A stretch of 57,727 bases of DNA from Butyrivibrio sp. AE2015 (GCF_000420825.1 NZ_ATVR01000022.1:1-57727), one strand, 5' to 3'. Counted from the stretch's first letter, positions 34,321-43,599 are shown. Notes: generated from the letters alone by a model not told the origin. A program made the numbers and translations.

Positions 34321-35829
34321 ATGAATCTTAAAGAGTTATCAAAAAAACATTTTGAAACACTCTGGTGTTTTTTTACAAGTTTATTTGTATTAACCTTTAC
34401 CACCAGATCATCAATCCTTTTTCCTTATAATAACTGGGACGATGTGAACAGTTACTTTACAATGGGAAAAGGACTGATGAATGGAATGGTTATTTATAGG
34501 GACCTTTACGATCAGAAAGGTCCTTTTCTTTATTTACTTTACGGAATTGGGTATCTTATCAGCCACAAGAGTTTTTTCGGAATCTATATATTTGAGATAA
34601 TTGCCGGTACAATATTCCTTGCATTTGCTTTTAAACTCATCAAAAGACACTCTTCAACCTCCGTTGCACTCGTTTTAATACCACTTGTTGCTGCCGGTGT
34701 ATATTCATCCAGGAGTTTCTACTGGGGCGGAGCTGCTGAAGAATTCTGTCTACCTATGTTATCCTATACCATTTATATTATTGATATTTTCATGCATCCA
34801 AAAGATACCAAAGAATACGACCGTATTTCTGATTCCAGAACTTACTTTATTGTGGGAATACTTACCGGAATCACTGCACTCGTGAAATATACGATGATGG
34901 GCTTCTTTTTTGGATTTGCCATGATTTCAATATGCCTCATAATATATAGAAAGGGATTTGCAGAGGTATTAAAAAAAGCTCTTATCTACATCCTGGGAAT
35001 CGTAATACCATTCATCCCATGGTTAATATATTTTGCCATAACCGGTGGACTTGATGACTGGTACAGATGCTATATCTACAACAATTTGTTTTTCTACAGT
35101 AATATAACAGCAGATTCCATTTCTTTATATGAGAAAATCTACAGGCTGGCAAAGCTTCAGCATTGGCTTATACTAGATAATTTTGAGTACTATGTATGGA
35201 TAATTGCCTGCTTTATACTTGCTCTCATCCTTGAGAGGAAAGCAGCAAAAAAAATAGCATACCTTTTTATGTATGCTTCAACATTTTTTGTGATTTTTTA
35301 TGGCGGCGGTACACTTCCATATTACTCAATACCCCTTATGGTATTTGCAATTCCGGGTGCTGCTTATGTTGCAGATATTTTTCAAAAAGCTTATATCAAG
35401 TATAACAAAAGAGTATTATGGTGTAATACTGCTGTCTTTGTCATAGCTTTATCAGCAGTTTTTGCCAAATACAACTGTTTAAGCGCAGATTATTTATTAC
35501 AGAGCAGACAGGACCACTGGCTTACAAGAATGGCAAGTCATATAGAGGAAGCCCCTGACACAACTCTTTTAAATGTAGGTTGCCTTGATGTTGGCTTATA
35601 TACCATAACAGGCATTGTTCCGACCTGCGAATACTTCCAGACCAACGGAATTGCCCTTCCTACAATGTTCGAAGAGCAAAGTCGCTACATAAAAGAAGGC
35701 CTCACAGAATATGTTATTGCCGGAGAATGGGAGCCCGATGGTATTTATGAGAAATATGAGCTTATAGATTCTGTATCCTTCTACGATAATTCCTATGATC
35801 AGGTCTATTATCTGTATAAGTTAAAATGA
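34321..35829 (+). CDS. Multi-span membrane glycosyltransferase-like protein (GT-C type)
   Basis: 502 residues with about ten to eleven hydrophobic segments and a C-terminal soluble tail of about 90 residues. A first outer loop holds NNWDDVNSYFTMGKGLMNGMVIYRDLYDQKGPFLY. The pattern of acidic residues then DxKGP is characteristic of GT39/PMT-like GT-C transferases that use polyprenyl-phosphate sugars. The start at 34321 leaves 7 nt after the UbiA-type gene, with GAGGT about 13 nt upstream, so the genes are probably translationally coupled. The pair likely builds or transfers a lipid-linked sugar outside the membrane. Acceptor unknown. The TGA stop is formed by the edge of the REP-like element. 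Confidence 0.7.
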   Translation: MNLKELSKKHFETLWCFFTSLFVLTFTTRSSILFPYNNWDDVNSYFTMGKGLMNGMVIYRDLYDQKGPFLYLLYGIGYLISHKSFFGIYIFEIIAGTIFLAFAFKLIKRHSSTSVALVLIPLVAAGVYSSRSFYWGGAAEEFCLPMLSYTIYIIDIFMHPKDTKEYDRISDSRTYFIVGILTGITALVKYTMMGFFFGFAMISICLIIYRKGFAEVLKKALIYILGIVIPFIPWLIYFAITGGLDDWYRCYIYNNLFFYSNITADSISLYEKIYRLAKLQHWLILDNFEYYVWIIACFILALILERKAAKKIAYLFMYASTFFVIFYGGGTLPYYSIPLMVFAIPGAAYVADIFQKAYIKYNKRVLWCNTAVFVIALSAVFAKYNCLSADYLLQSRQDHWLTRMASHIEEAPDTTLLNVGCLDVGLYTITGIVPTCEYFQTNGIALPTMFEEQSRYIKEGLTEYVIAGEWEPDGIYEKYELIDSVSFYDNSYDQVYYLYKLK

Positions 35830-35903
35830 AGACAGAGGGACGGTTCTTTTGACTTATTTTTTATAAGTCAAAAGAACCGTCCCTCTGTCTTCCCTCTGTC
35901 TTC
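35828..35903. repeat. REP-like palindromic element and bidirectional terminator
   Basis: A perfect 29-bp stem (35828-35856 with 35864-35892) encloses a 7-nt T-rich loop; it includes GACAGAGGGACGGTTC on both arms. CCCTCTGTCTTC is repeated in tandem at the right end. GGGACGGTTCT palindromes of this kind are widespread in Firmicutes and are thought to be moved by IS200-like REP-associated transposases, none of which is in the window. Lying between convergent genes, it also serves as a terminator. Confidence 0.8.
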
Positions 35904-36720
35904 AAATCGCATTTAGAATAAACTCTGCAAGACCGTCGTGATCATTGTCAAAGCGTGTGATCACATCGGCGCTTTTTTTGACAAGATCTGTTCCGTTAAT
36001 CATGGCTATTCCACAACCTGCTGCCTCTATCATAGAGATATCATTCTGCTCATCTCCGGCTGCATAAGTGTTTTCTACGGGAATTCCAAGATAGTCAGAT
36101 AGTCTTTTTACTACACTTCCCTTTCCAGCCTCAGAAGGAAAAATCTCCATGTAATAAGGATTAGAATATAGAAGAGTAAGCTTATCCCCTACCATTTCCT
36201 GGAGCGCCATTCTGAACCTCTCCTGCTTATCATGGTCATGTAGCTCTATAGCTATCATTTTGGAAGGAGGAGCTGTAATTTCCTTCATGATATCATCAGT
36301 AACAATGAGTGGTGTCTTTATTACTCTTCTGTAGTACTCCATGCACTCACCGTTCTTTTTGCTGACAATATGAGTTTCATTGTAAGTGTGACAATGCACA
36401 TCAAACTTTTCTGAAAGTTCAATTATCTTTGGAACCAGTTCAAGTGGAACACCGGTTTTATAGACATATTTCTCATCATCCACACTATATATTTCAGTTC
36501 CGTTAGAACCGCATAAAAAACTGCCCTTAAAGTCGAGATGCAAACCGCTATAGACAGCCTTCGCACTGTCTATAGCCCTTCCTGTATTAATACAGAAATG
36601 ATTTCCTGCATCAGTAAATCTTTTAAGGGCATCTAAAGTCTTCGGAGATATTATCTTCTCACTTGTAAGAAGTGTCCCATCAAGATCAATGAAAAATATC
36701 TTAGAGCCTGTTTTTGCCAT
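35902..36720 (-). CDS. HAD-superfamily hydrolase, Cof type
   Basis: 272 residues of the Cof/IIB HAD subfamily. Motif I is FFIDLDGTLL (Asp nucleophile), motif III includes GKGSVVKRLSDYLGI, and motif IV is GDEQNDISMIEAAGCGIAM. A cap domain sits in the middle. Such enzymes dephosphorylate sugar phosphates or flavin precursors. MAKTGSK was taken as start (GAGG upstream), 4 nt after the small acidic gene's stop. It is the last gene of the pheA-ppx-ppk-maf operon. Its stop codon lies in the adjacent REP-like element. Substrate unknown. Confidence 0.88.
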   Translation of the reverse strand: MAKTGSKIFFIDLDGTLLTSEKIISPKTLDALKRFTDAGNHFCINTGRAIDSAKAVYSGLHLDFKGSFLCGSNGTEIYSVDDEKYVYKTGVPLELVPKIIELSEKFDVHCHTYNETHIVSKKNGECMEYYRRVIKTPLIVTDDIMKEITAPPSKMIAIELHDHDKQERFRMALQEMVGDKLTLLYSNPYYMEIFPSEAGKGSVVKRLSDYLGIPVENTYAAGDEQNDISMIEAAGCGIAMINGTDLVKKSADVITRFDNDHDGLAEFILNAI

Positions 36721-36724
36721 TATA

Positions 36725-36979
36725 TTATGCCTCAACTATCAAATATCTACCGTCGCCTATATCAAAGACTTCGTCCGCTTCAAGTACATTGCCGCCTTCA
36801 GTATCGACGCCTGCCTCCTCAAAGTACTCTTCAACTTCATCAGGTCCGTCAACAACAACAGCCATACAGTCCTCTAAAAAAGCCTCAGCCTCTTCTGTTG
36901 TTTCTGCAACATCCTCAGGAAAAAGCTGCCCCTGATTTTCTAAAAAGCATCTTAGAACTGCATCATCATACTCGTGCAT
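36725..36979 (-). CDS. Small acidic protein of unknown function
   Basis: 84 residues, strongly acidic (about 28 Asp and Glu), no signal or membrane segment. GGAGGATTT lies at proper spacing before the ATG, and the gene fits tightly between maf (15 nt) and the HAD gene (4 nt), so it is very likely real. The composition VVVDGPDEVEEYFEEAGV and IGDGRYLIVEA suggests a small alpha-beta fold. I do not recognise the family with confidence. Confidence 0.75.
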   Translation of the reverse strand: MHEYDDAVLRCFLENQGQLFPEDVAETTEEAEAFLEDCMAVVVDGPDEVEEYFEEAGVDTEGGNVLEADEVFDIGDGRYLIVEA

Positions 36980-36994
36980 AAAAAATCCTCCATA

Positions 36995-37579
36995 TTACAA
37001 TAAACTTTTATTTCTTAATTCCTTATAGAGTCTTGCAACTGGAAGTCCTACAACATTGTAGTAATCGCCGCTTATGCCCTTTATATGGATTGCAAACAAT
37101 CCCTGGATTCCATAAGCACCGGCTTTGTCGTCAGGTTCACCACTGTTCACATAAGCATCGATCTCTTCCTCAGACAGCTCCTCAACATGGACTACTGTTT
37201 CCTCATGAAATGTAAAATGATCTGTCTTATCTCCAATCTTGTAATAAACGGTTACACCTGTATAAACCTCATGAGTATCCCCCGAAAGAGCTCTGAGCAT
37301 TCTTTTGGCATCCTGCCTGTCTGTAGGTTTTCCAAGTACTCTATGGTTATATGATACGACTGTGTCTGCACCTATTACAACTATACTGTCTGTACTATCC
37401 GTTAAAATTTTGTGAAAAATCTCTGAAGCTTTCTGAAATGACAGCTCCTCGGCGATTTCTCCCGGCAGACTTGCAGAAGTCTTTTCCTCAGACACTGCAG
37501 GTATGATCTCAAATTCAGGAACAACCTTCCCAAGCAATTCTTTTCTTCGTGGTGATCCTGATGCTAAAACATAACGCAT
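36995..37579 (-). CDS. maf: Maf/YhdE nucleotide pyrophosphatase
   Basis: 194 residues with the signature LASGSPRRKELL at the N terminus and VIGADTVVSYNHRVLGKP near 70-88, where the Asp is the catalytic residue. Maf proteins hydrolyse non-canonical or modified nucleoside triphosphates and were linked to septum control in Bacillus. It follows ppk by 21 nt, so it is in the polyphosphate operon. Confidence 0.95.
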   Translation of the reverse strand: MRYVLASGSPRRKELLGKVVPEFEIIPAVSEEKTSASLPGEIAEELSFQKASEIFHKILTDSTDSIVVIGADTVVSYNHRVLGKPTDRQDAKRMLRALSGDTHEVYTGVTVYYKIGDKTDHFTFHEETVVHVEELSEEEIDAYVNSGEPDDKAGAYGIQGLFAIHIKGISGDYYNVVGLPVARLYKELRNKSLL

Positions 37580-37600
37580 AAATCTAACTTTCCTTACATT

Positions 37601-39754
37601 TTATATTTTCATTTCCGGCGTAAACACTCTGGAATTCTGCGGGTTTAAATTCTTAACTGCAGCTGCTGCCTCGTCGCCGAATATTTTCTGAGAATTGATC
37701 CTCTCACCCGGCAAAAGATCTTTTTTCACCTTTTCAAAAGAGCCATCATCATTCATAACATGAGCCTTTTCTGTGTCTCCAAGCTCAAGTTCAAGAATGT
37801 GCCACACCTTTTTCCTAAGTTTCTCATTCTCTATAGGGAAAAGAATCTCCACTCTTCTTTCAAGGTTTCTTGGCATCCAGTCAGCGCTACTTGCGTAAAA
37901 TTCCGGACTTCCGCCATTCTCAAAGTAAAAGATCCTGCTGTGCTCAAGGAAATTACCAACTATAGATCTGACAGTTATATTGTCAGATATTCCCGGAATC
38001 CCTGTCCTAAGGCAGCATATTCCTCTAACTATGAGGTCAATCTTAACTCCAAGGCTGCTCGCTTTATAAAGCTCAGCAATAACGTCCTTGTGACATATAG
38101 AGTTCATCTTGGCGATTATCCTTGCTGGCTCACCGTTTGCAGCATGCTCTTCCTCTCTTCTGATAAGATCTAGGATCCTGTCTTTAAGCCACAAAGGAGC
38201 CAGTGATAACTTGTTCCATCCAAGTGGCTCTGAGTAACCTGAGAGCATGTTAAATACAGCTGTCGCATCCTCACCAAATGCAGGTGCGCAGGTAAATAAT
38301 CCCACATCAGTATACTGTTTGGCGGTAGAATCATTGTAATTACCTGTTGCAAGATGGACATATCGCTTAATACCATCATCTTCGCGTCTGACTACCAGGG
38401 TTATCTTACAATGTGTCTTAAGTCCTACTAGTCCATATATTACGTGACATCCGGCTTTTTCAAGCATCTTGGCCCATACGATATTGTTCTCTTCATCGAA
38501 TCTGGCCTTAAGCTCAACCAAAACCGTAACCTGCTTGCCATTATCCGCCGCTTTGGCAAGAGCAGCAATAATAGGTGAATTACCACTTACTCTGTAAAGT
38601 GTCTGCTTTATAGCAAGTACATTTGGATCAATAGCAGCATTCTCGACAAATTTTACAACATTTTCGAAGGTCTCGTAAGGATGATGCATAAGCACATCAC
38701 CTTCTCTGATAACCTCAAAGATATCCTTATCCTTCACAAATTCAGGTACAGGCTGAGGCGATTTGTAGCCGTGTTCCTTAAGGTCATCAAAACCCTCAAG
38801 CTTATACATCTTCATAAGGAATGTAAGGTCAAGGGGACCCTCTATCTTGTAGATTTCATTTTGATCAACTCCTAAATCCGTCACTAAAAGATCAAGGAGC
38901 TTTTTATCCATATTGCTGTCAACTTCAAGCCTTATAGCCTGTCCCCACTGACGGAGTTTAAGCTGCTTCTCAATCTCTTTAAGAAGATCTTCAGCCTCAT
39001 CCTCGTCAATCGACAGATCGGCATTTCTTCCAACTCTGTACGGAGCACTGGTCACAATATCATAGTTCAGGAAAAGCTTATCCACTTTATCAAGGATCAG
39101 CTGTTCAAGAAGGACAACCTTTTTATAATTGTTCTCTCCCTCTGTATATGGAATCTCGATTATTCTCGGGAGCACATCAGGAACCTGCACTGTTGCAAAA
39201 TCAATCTCTCCCTTAGAATCTTTCTTTTTCAAAAGAGCTGCTATATTAAGCGTCTTATTTCTGATAAGTGGAAACGGTCTTGATGAATCCACTGCCATAG
39301 GCGTCAAAACAGGAAAAATATACTCATTAAAATATCTGTCTATATAATCCCTGTCAGGGCCTTCAAGCTCTGAAGGAACACAAACTTTAAGCCCTTTTTT
39401 TAAAAGAAGCGGTAAAAGCTCTTCGTTGTATATCTGATACTGCTTATCAACAAATGTATGAACCTTTTCAAGAACCTTTTCAAGCTGCTCAGATGCCGTC
39501 ATTCCTGCTATGTCGCACTTCTGATAGCCGGCATTTATCATGTCCTTAAGTGATGCAACTCTTACCATGAAAAACTCATCGAGATTGCTGGCAGAAATGC
39601 TAAGAAACTTGAGCCTTTCAAAAAGAGGATTGCTTTCATCCTCTGCTTCAGAAAGCACTCTCTCATTGAAGCCAATCCAGCTAAGTTCCCTGTTTATATA
39701 GTACTTAGGATTTTCAAAATCCAATGGTTCTTTTTCCTTTAACTTTTTTGCCAT
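37601..39754 (-). CDS. ppk1: Polyphosphate kinase 1
   Basis: 717 residues, with the N-terminal domain YYINRELSWIGFNERVL, the head domain, and two phospholipase-D-like C-terminal domains. The autophosphorylated His is in GLVGLKTHCKITLVVRR, and a second conserved His/Arg block lies in DWMPRNLERRVEILFPIE. It reversibly makes polyphosphate from ATP. It precedes maf and follows the exopolyphosphatase gene by 18 nt, so synthesis and breakdown are encoded together. Cytoplasmic, often membrane-associated. Confidence 0.97.
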   Translation of the reverse strand: MAKKLKEKEPLDFENPKYYINRELSWIGFNERVLSEAEDESNPLFERLKFLSISASNLDEFFMVRVASLKDMINAGYQKCDIAGMTASEQLEKVLEKVHTFVDKQYQIYNEELLPLLLKKGLKVCVPSELEGPDRDYIDRYFNEYIFPVLTPMAVDSSRPFPLIRNKTLNIAALLKKKDSKGEIDFATVQVPDVLPRIIEIPYTEGENNYKKVVLLEQLILDKVDKLFLNYDIVTSAPYRVGRNADLSIDEDEAEDLLKEIEKQLKLRQWGQAIRLEVDSNMDKKLLDLLVTDLGVDQNEIYKIEGPLDLTFLMKMYKLEGFDDLKEHGYKSPQPVPEFVKDKDIFEVIREGDVLMHHPYETFENVVKFVENAAIDPNVLAIKQTLYRVSGNSPIIAALAKAADNGKQVTVLVELKARFDEENNIVWAKMLEKAGCHVIYGLVGLKTHCKITLVVRREDDGIKRYVHLATGNYNDSTAKQYTDVGLFTCAPAFGEDATAVFNMLSGYSEPLGWNKLSLAPLWLKDRILDLIRREEEHAANGEPARIIAKMNSICHKDVIAELYKASSLGVKIDLIVRGICCLRTGIPGISDNITVRSIVGNFLEHSRIFYFENGGSPEFYASSADWMPRNLERRVEILFPIENEKLRKKVWHILELELGDTEKAHVMNDDGSFEKVKKDLLPGERINSQKIFGDEAAAAVKNLNPQNSRVFTPEMKI

Positions 39755-39772
39755 AATATCCCCTCACTTTGA

Positions 39773-41320
39773 TCACAACATTATTTTCTGACGAATAACC
39801 GGCTTTACACCAAATACTTCCTCAAAAAAGCTTGCTCTGTTTCCAAACATTCCCTTTTCAAGGGTCGTATCTGCCATGGTATCCACATTTATAATGAGCT
39901 TTTTGTCCTTAAGTTTTACCGTAACATCTTTAAACTTCTGCTTGTGAGTTCTGTCAAGGCCGTTGGCTACTCTCATAATAGCAGTCAATTTGGTCATTCT
40001 AAGGTAGTCCTCTCTTGAAAAGCCCTGGTAATGACCGCTTCCCCCGTTATAATATTCAAACTCCTCATGGTTGAACCTTACAACATTGGCCACAATGGCT
40101 CTTTCAATATGCGAAAGACCTATGATCTCTGTAGACATTATGATGTTATAACAGCAGTCACCCAGATACACAAGGCTTATATATTTACCACAGTCATGAA
40201 GAATAGTTGCAATATTAAGAAGAAGCCTGTCCCTCTTTGAAAGACCATGAAGTTCTGTTGTACTGTCAAAAATAGTAAGTGCGATTTTCTGTAGTGTTTC
40301 CCTTCTTGACTTACTTCCAAGAAATCTTTTTGATATATTCTGTGAACATGCGATAATGTCCTGCTCAAAATCATGTGGAGACTTTATGTAGTTCTTTTTA
40401 TCTGCATACTCATAGGCTATTCCATCGCAGAGAGTAATTCCCGGAGCCCATATGTTCTCTGCCTTTGTAATATCAAGGATGCACTTTATAAGGGCACCTG
40501 AAACAAACAGCAGCGGAACGTTATCTTCAGGGATCGTGAGCATCTTGGCAACCTGCTGATCGCTCACAGAAGCTCCTTTTTCTATAAACTTCTTAAATTC
40601 TTTTCCTGTAACACTTCCACAGTCTTTCTCGGCTCTGTCAATCTTCTGAAGAAGAGGTGAGACATAATCATCAATCAGGATAATGTTCTCAATCTTCTTA
40701 TCCTTCATATGCATTTTTGCAAAAACCTGAAGCTGCGAATTTACAAGTTCAGGAATAAGCTCCATATATCTGGCCCTGGTGGCCTGAACCTGTTTCATTG
40801 CCGTGTGGAGACGAAGCACACCCATTTTGAGGTTCTGAGTGGCAAAGAGAGCATCCTTTTCAAAAAGAGATATCTGTATACTGCCACCACCGATATCAAC
40901 GATGGCTGTAGGTCTTGAAATAACCTCTTCAAATTGATCGTATTTTAAGGCGATTGATTTATAATCCAAAAATCTCTGTTCTGAGTTACTCAATATATCA
41001 ATATGAATGCCGGTCCTCTGCTCTATAAGATCCCTGACGATAAGAATGTCAGAAGTTTCTCTTAAGGCACTTGTACCATAAGCCTGATAGTGTGTAACAT
41101 CATAGCTTCTCATTATCTTTTTGTACTCAGAAAGTATCCTTATCATCTCATCAACATGCGCTGAAGAAATGTGACCTGATGCATATGTCTCGCTTCCTAT
41201 ATCCATTCTATGCCTGATATGATCAAGTTCATGGACCCCCCTGTCCATTGAAAGTTCAAATATCTTGAGTGCAATCTCGTATGAACCCACATCTACTGCT
41301 GCAAAAACTTCACCCATCAT
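39773..41320 (-). CDS. ppx: Exopolyphosphatase / guanosine pentaphosphatase, Ppx-GppA family
   Basis: 515 residues from MMGEVFAAVDVGSYE. The ASKHA fold shows phosphate loops AAVDVGSYEIALK and AIVDIGGGSIQISLF (about residue 145-160). The last 200 residues form an HD-type domain (LLNIATILHDCGKYISLVYL), as in long Ppx proteins. It removes terminal phosphate from polyphosphate or pppGpp. The start was set at ATG 41320, with AAGGAAGG about 10 nt upstream; a TTG eight codons earlier is less likely. It begins about 20 nt after pheA ends. Confidence 0.93.
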   Translation of the reverse strand: MMGEVFAAVDVGSYEIALKIFELSMDRGVHELDHIRHRMDIGSETYASGHISSAHVDEMIRILSEYKKIMRSYDVTHYQAYGTSALRETSDILIVRDLIEQRTGIHIDILSNSEQRFLDYKSIALKYDQFEEVISRPTAIVDIGGGSIQISLFEKDALFATQNLKMGVLRLHTAMKQVQATRARYMELIPELVNSQLQVFAKMHMKDKKIENIILIDDYVSPLLQKIDRAEKDCGSVTGKEFKKFIEKGASVSDQQVAKMLTIPEDNVPLLFVSGALIKCILDITKAENIWAPGITLCDGIAYEYADKKNYIKSPHDFEQDIIACSQNISKRFLGSKSRRETLQKIALTIFDSTTELHGLSKRDRLLLNIATILHDCGKYISLVYLGDCCYNIIMSTEIIGLSHIERAIVANVVRFNHEEFEYYNGGSGHYQGFSREDYLRMTKLTAIMRVANGLDRTHKQKFKDVTVKLKDKKLIINVDTMADTTLEKGMFGNRASFFEEVFGVKPVIRQKIML

Positions 41321-41340
41321 AAAGAAAATACCTTCCTTTA

Positions 41341-42468
41341 TCAATAATTCCCAAGGATCCTGAGCATTTTTGCTTCTTCCCTGAGGCCTCGCAGTGCGTT
41401 CTTCACGGCACTGTCTGACAGATTCCCTTCAAAATCGATAAAAAATCTGTACTCCCAGTTTCTGTCCTCAATAGGGCGAGACTCAATCTTGCTCATATTA
41501 AGATCATTGTAAATAAAATGTGACATAAGATGATAAAGAGCTCCGGCCTCATGCGGAATCTCCATTATGAGGCTGACCTTTTTAGCATCCTTGCAAAAGA
41601 TCTTCTGATTGGTTACCACTATAAATCTGGTGGAATTGGAATCTGCCTGATTCACACCTTTTAAAATAACATCAAGTCCATAAACGCTTGCTGCGCCTTC
41701 GCTCGCGATTGCAGCCTGCGATTTATCTTTATCCTCTGCAACTTTTCTGGCTGCAAAAGCATTGTTCTTCATGCTTATCTGCTGTATATCACTGTGTTCT
41801 GACAAAAATCTGGCGCTCTGCATAAGGGACTGTGGATGAGAATAGACTTTTTTGATATCCTCAAGCTTTGCCCCCGGAATGCCTAAAAGACAGTGCTTTA
41901 TCTCTATGATCTGCTCGCCAACTATATAGTGCTCGTATTCAGCCAAAAGATCATATATCTCACTTACTATACCTGCTGTAGAATTCTCAATTGGAAGGAC
42001 AGCAAAGTCACAGCTTCCATCCTCCAAAACAGCCATAGCATCTCTAAATGTCTCAACAGGAAGGGCATTTACATCTTCTCCGAAAAAGGCCTTCATAGCC
42101 ATTTCTGAATATGATCCTGCTGCTCCCTGGTAGCAGACTCTTGAATTCTTCTTATCAATTCCATCCACCTGAATGAATGGAAGTTTTCCTGACGCCCCTG
42201 CCTCAGAAAGTTTCTGATACTGAAGCTTTCTGCTCATGGACATCAGCTGTGAAAAGAGTTCTTCAACGCCCACCTTATTAAAATCAGAATGAGCAAGTTC
42301 TTTTACCGCTCTTAGTTTTATATCTTCTCTCTCTTTATCAAAAACCTTTTTTCCATTTGCTATCTTGTAATCAGCAACTCTGGATGCAATGTCCATTCTC
42401 TTTTCAAAAAGGTCAACTATCTGCCTGTCTACAACGTCAATCTCATTTCGCAGTTCTTTTAAGTCCAT
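41341..42468 (-). CDS. pheA: Bifunctional chorismate mutase / prephenate dehydratase
   Basis: 375 residues. Residues 1-85 are an AroQ chorismate mutase (LRNEIDVVDRQIVDLFEKRMDIASRVADYK). Residues about 110-285 are the prephenate dehydratase (VCYQGAAGSYSEMAMKAFFG, and NSTRFIVV near the active site Thr). The end is an ACT domain (MEIPHEAGALYHLMSHFIYNDLNMSKIESRP) for phenylalanine feedback. It makes phenylpyruvate. The start MDLKELR has GGAG at the correct spacing. It is the first gene of the operon with ppx, ppk and maf. No phe leader peptide or T-box was seen. Confidence 0.95.
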   Translation of the reverse strand: MDLKELRNEIDVVDRQIVDLFEKRMDIASRVADYKIANGKKVFDKEREDIKLRAVKELAHSDFNKVGVEELFSQLMSMSRKLQYQKLSEAGASGKLPFIQVDGIDKKNSRVCYQGAAGSYSEMAMKAFFGEDVNALPVETFRDAMAVLEDGSCDFAVLPIENSTAGIVSEIYDLLAEYEHYIVGEQIIEIKHCLLGIPGAKLEDIKKVYSHPQSLMQSARFLSEHSDIQQISMKNNAFAARKVAEDKDKSQAAIASEGAASVYGLDVILKGVNQADSNSTRFIVVTNQKIFCKDAKKVSLIMEIPHEAGALYHLMSHFIYNDLNMSKIESRPIEDRNWEYRFFIDFEGNLSDSAVKNALRGLREEAKMLRILGNY

Positions 42469-42512
42469 ATCAAACACTCCAAGCATTATTTTTTGGCAAT
42501 CTCATACCATAA

Positions 42513-42541
42513 AGTTTAGCTTAATTATCCCTTGATAGCAA
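42513..42541 (-). promoter_or_regulatory. Promoter of the pheA operon
   Basis: On the minus strand TTGCTA (42536-42541), 17 nt and TAAACT (42513-42518). The -35 overlaps by two bases the -35 of the oppositely directed promoter. Confidence 0.6.
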
Positions 42542-42560
42542 GAAATAACGCGCATATAAT
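42532..42560 (+). promoter_or_regulatory. Promoter of the DUF5050-like gene
   Basis: TTGATA (42532-42537), a 17-nt spacer and TATAAT (42555-42560), near consensus, about 30 nt upstream of the start. Confidence 0.7.
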
Positions 42561-42594
42561 GGTTATAAGGTAGTTTCGATGAGGGGTGAAACGC

Positions 42595-43599
42595 ATGAGC
42601 AAAAGAGCAATTCTTATTGTTTCTATCGTTATGCTGTTAATCATAGGACTGGTGGCTGTATATATCAACGAGCACACAATTCCTATGTCTGCTTCTGATT
42701 CCGGCAATTCAGCGGGAAATCTCCATAACAACGGATATTTTTTTGAAATGGATGGCAAAGTATATTTCTCAAACCCTTATGACAACAATTGCCTTTATTC
42801 AATGGAACTTGATGAATCCAAACCAAAGCGCCTAACAAGCATGGGCGTAAAATACATCAATGGAGCAAATGGACTCTTATATTTTTACATGGATTCAACT
42901 TCTATCGGTAAGGGTGTCAGCGGACTTGGAAATGCAACCAATCAGTACGGAATCTACAGATGCAAGATAGATGGTGGTAATCAGACATGTCTTTTGCGCG
43001 ATTTCTGCGGTGAACTTGCTCTATGTGGTGAATATCTGTACTATCAGGTAAAAACAGATGGCGGTTCTATAAATAAAATCCGTGTAGATAAAAAGAATAA
43101 AGCTCTTGTTGCACCTGAAATGATCTCACCTGTATGTTATGACAACGGGGTCATCTATTACACCGGGGTAACAAACGACCACAATATTCATGCTATGTAT
43201 ACACAAAGCGGTGATTCCACAACAGATGTGATCCAGGGCAGCCTCTGGTTCCCTGTCGCTTGGGGCGGCTATATCTATTATTTAAATGCAGCTTCCAATT
43301 ACAGTCTTTGGAGAACCAATCTTTATTCTGGCGAAACTGAGCTTATTACCTCAGACAGGATTGATTGTTTTACTATGAATGATCAGTTCATTTACTACTC
43401 ATATTCCAATGCAGATTCCCCTGCCCTTCGCAGATGTGCACTTGACGGTTCAGGGAAAGTTGATCTTTACGAGGGAATCGTCAACAGTTTAAATTTAACA
43501 TCACGTTTTATATATTTTAAGGTTTACGGACAGGACGATGTGATGTATCATATGCCTTTGGATGGATCTGCTCCTGCTTCTTTATTTGTTATCTATTAA
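42595..43599 (+). CDS. Membrane-anchored DUF5050-like beta-propeller protein
   Basis: 334 residues. Helix 1 (AILIVSIVMLLIIGLVAVY, about 5-23) anchors the protein, and the outer part holds repeated YFxxxDGKVYFSNPYD, YLYYQVKT, YIYYLNAAS and FIYYSYSNAD blades. This blade spacing matches DUF5050, predicted to form a six- or seven-blade propeller. No Cys lipobox is present. GAGGGG sits 8 nt before the ATG; a GTG three codons earlier is less likely. Function unknown; cell-surface sensing or polymer binding is plausible. It resembles the propeller of the zinc-ribbon protein at 23102. Confidence 0.75.
   Translation: MSKRAILIVSIVMLLIIGLVAVYINEHTIPMSASDSGNSAGNLHNNGYFFEMDGKVYFSNPYDNNCLYSMELDESKPKRLTSMGVKYINGANGLLYFYMDSTSIGKGVSGLGNATNQYGIYRCKIDGGNQTCLLRDFCGELALCGEYLYYQVKTDGGSINKIRVDKKNKALVAPEMISPVCYDNGVIYYTGVTNDHNIHAMYTQSGDSTTDVIQGSLWFPVAWGGYIYYLNAASNYSLWRTNLYSGETELITSDRIDCFTMNDQFIYYSYSNADSPALRRCALDGSGKVDLYEGIVNSLNLTSRFIYFKVYGQDDVMYHMPLDGSAPASLFVIY

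Noticed and set aside
36689..36981. Plus-strand frames opposite the small acidic gene
   Set aside because: They lack ribosome sites, and the minus-strand gene has a strong one and fits the operon.
41321..41344. Upstream TTG start for ppx
   Set aside because: The codons run through the ribosome site, and the ATG at 41320 fits the family N terminus.
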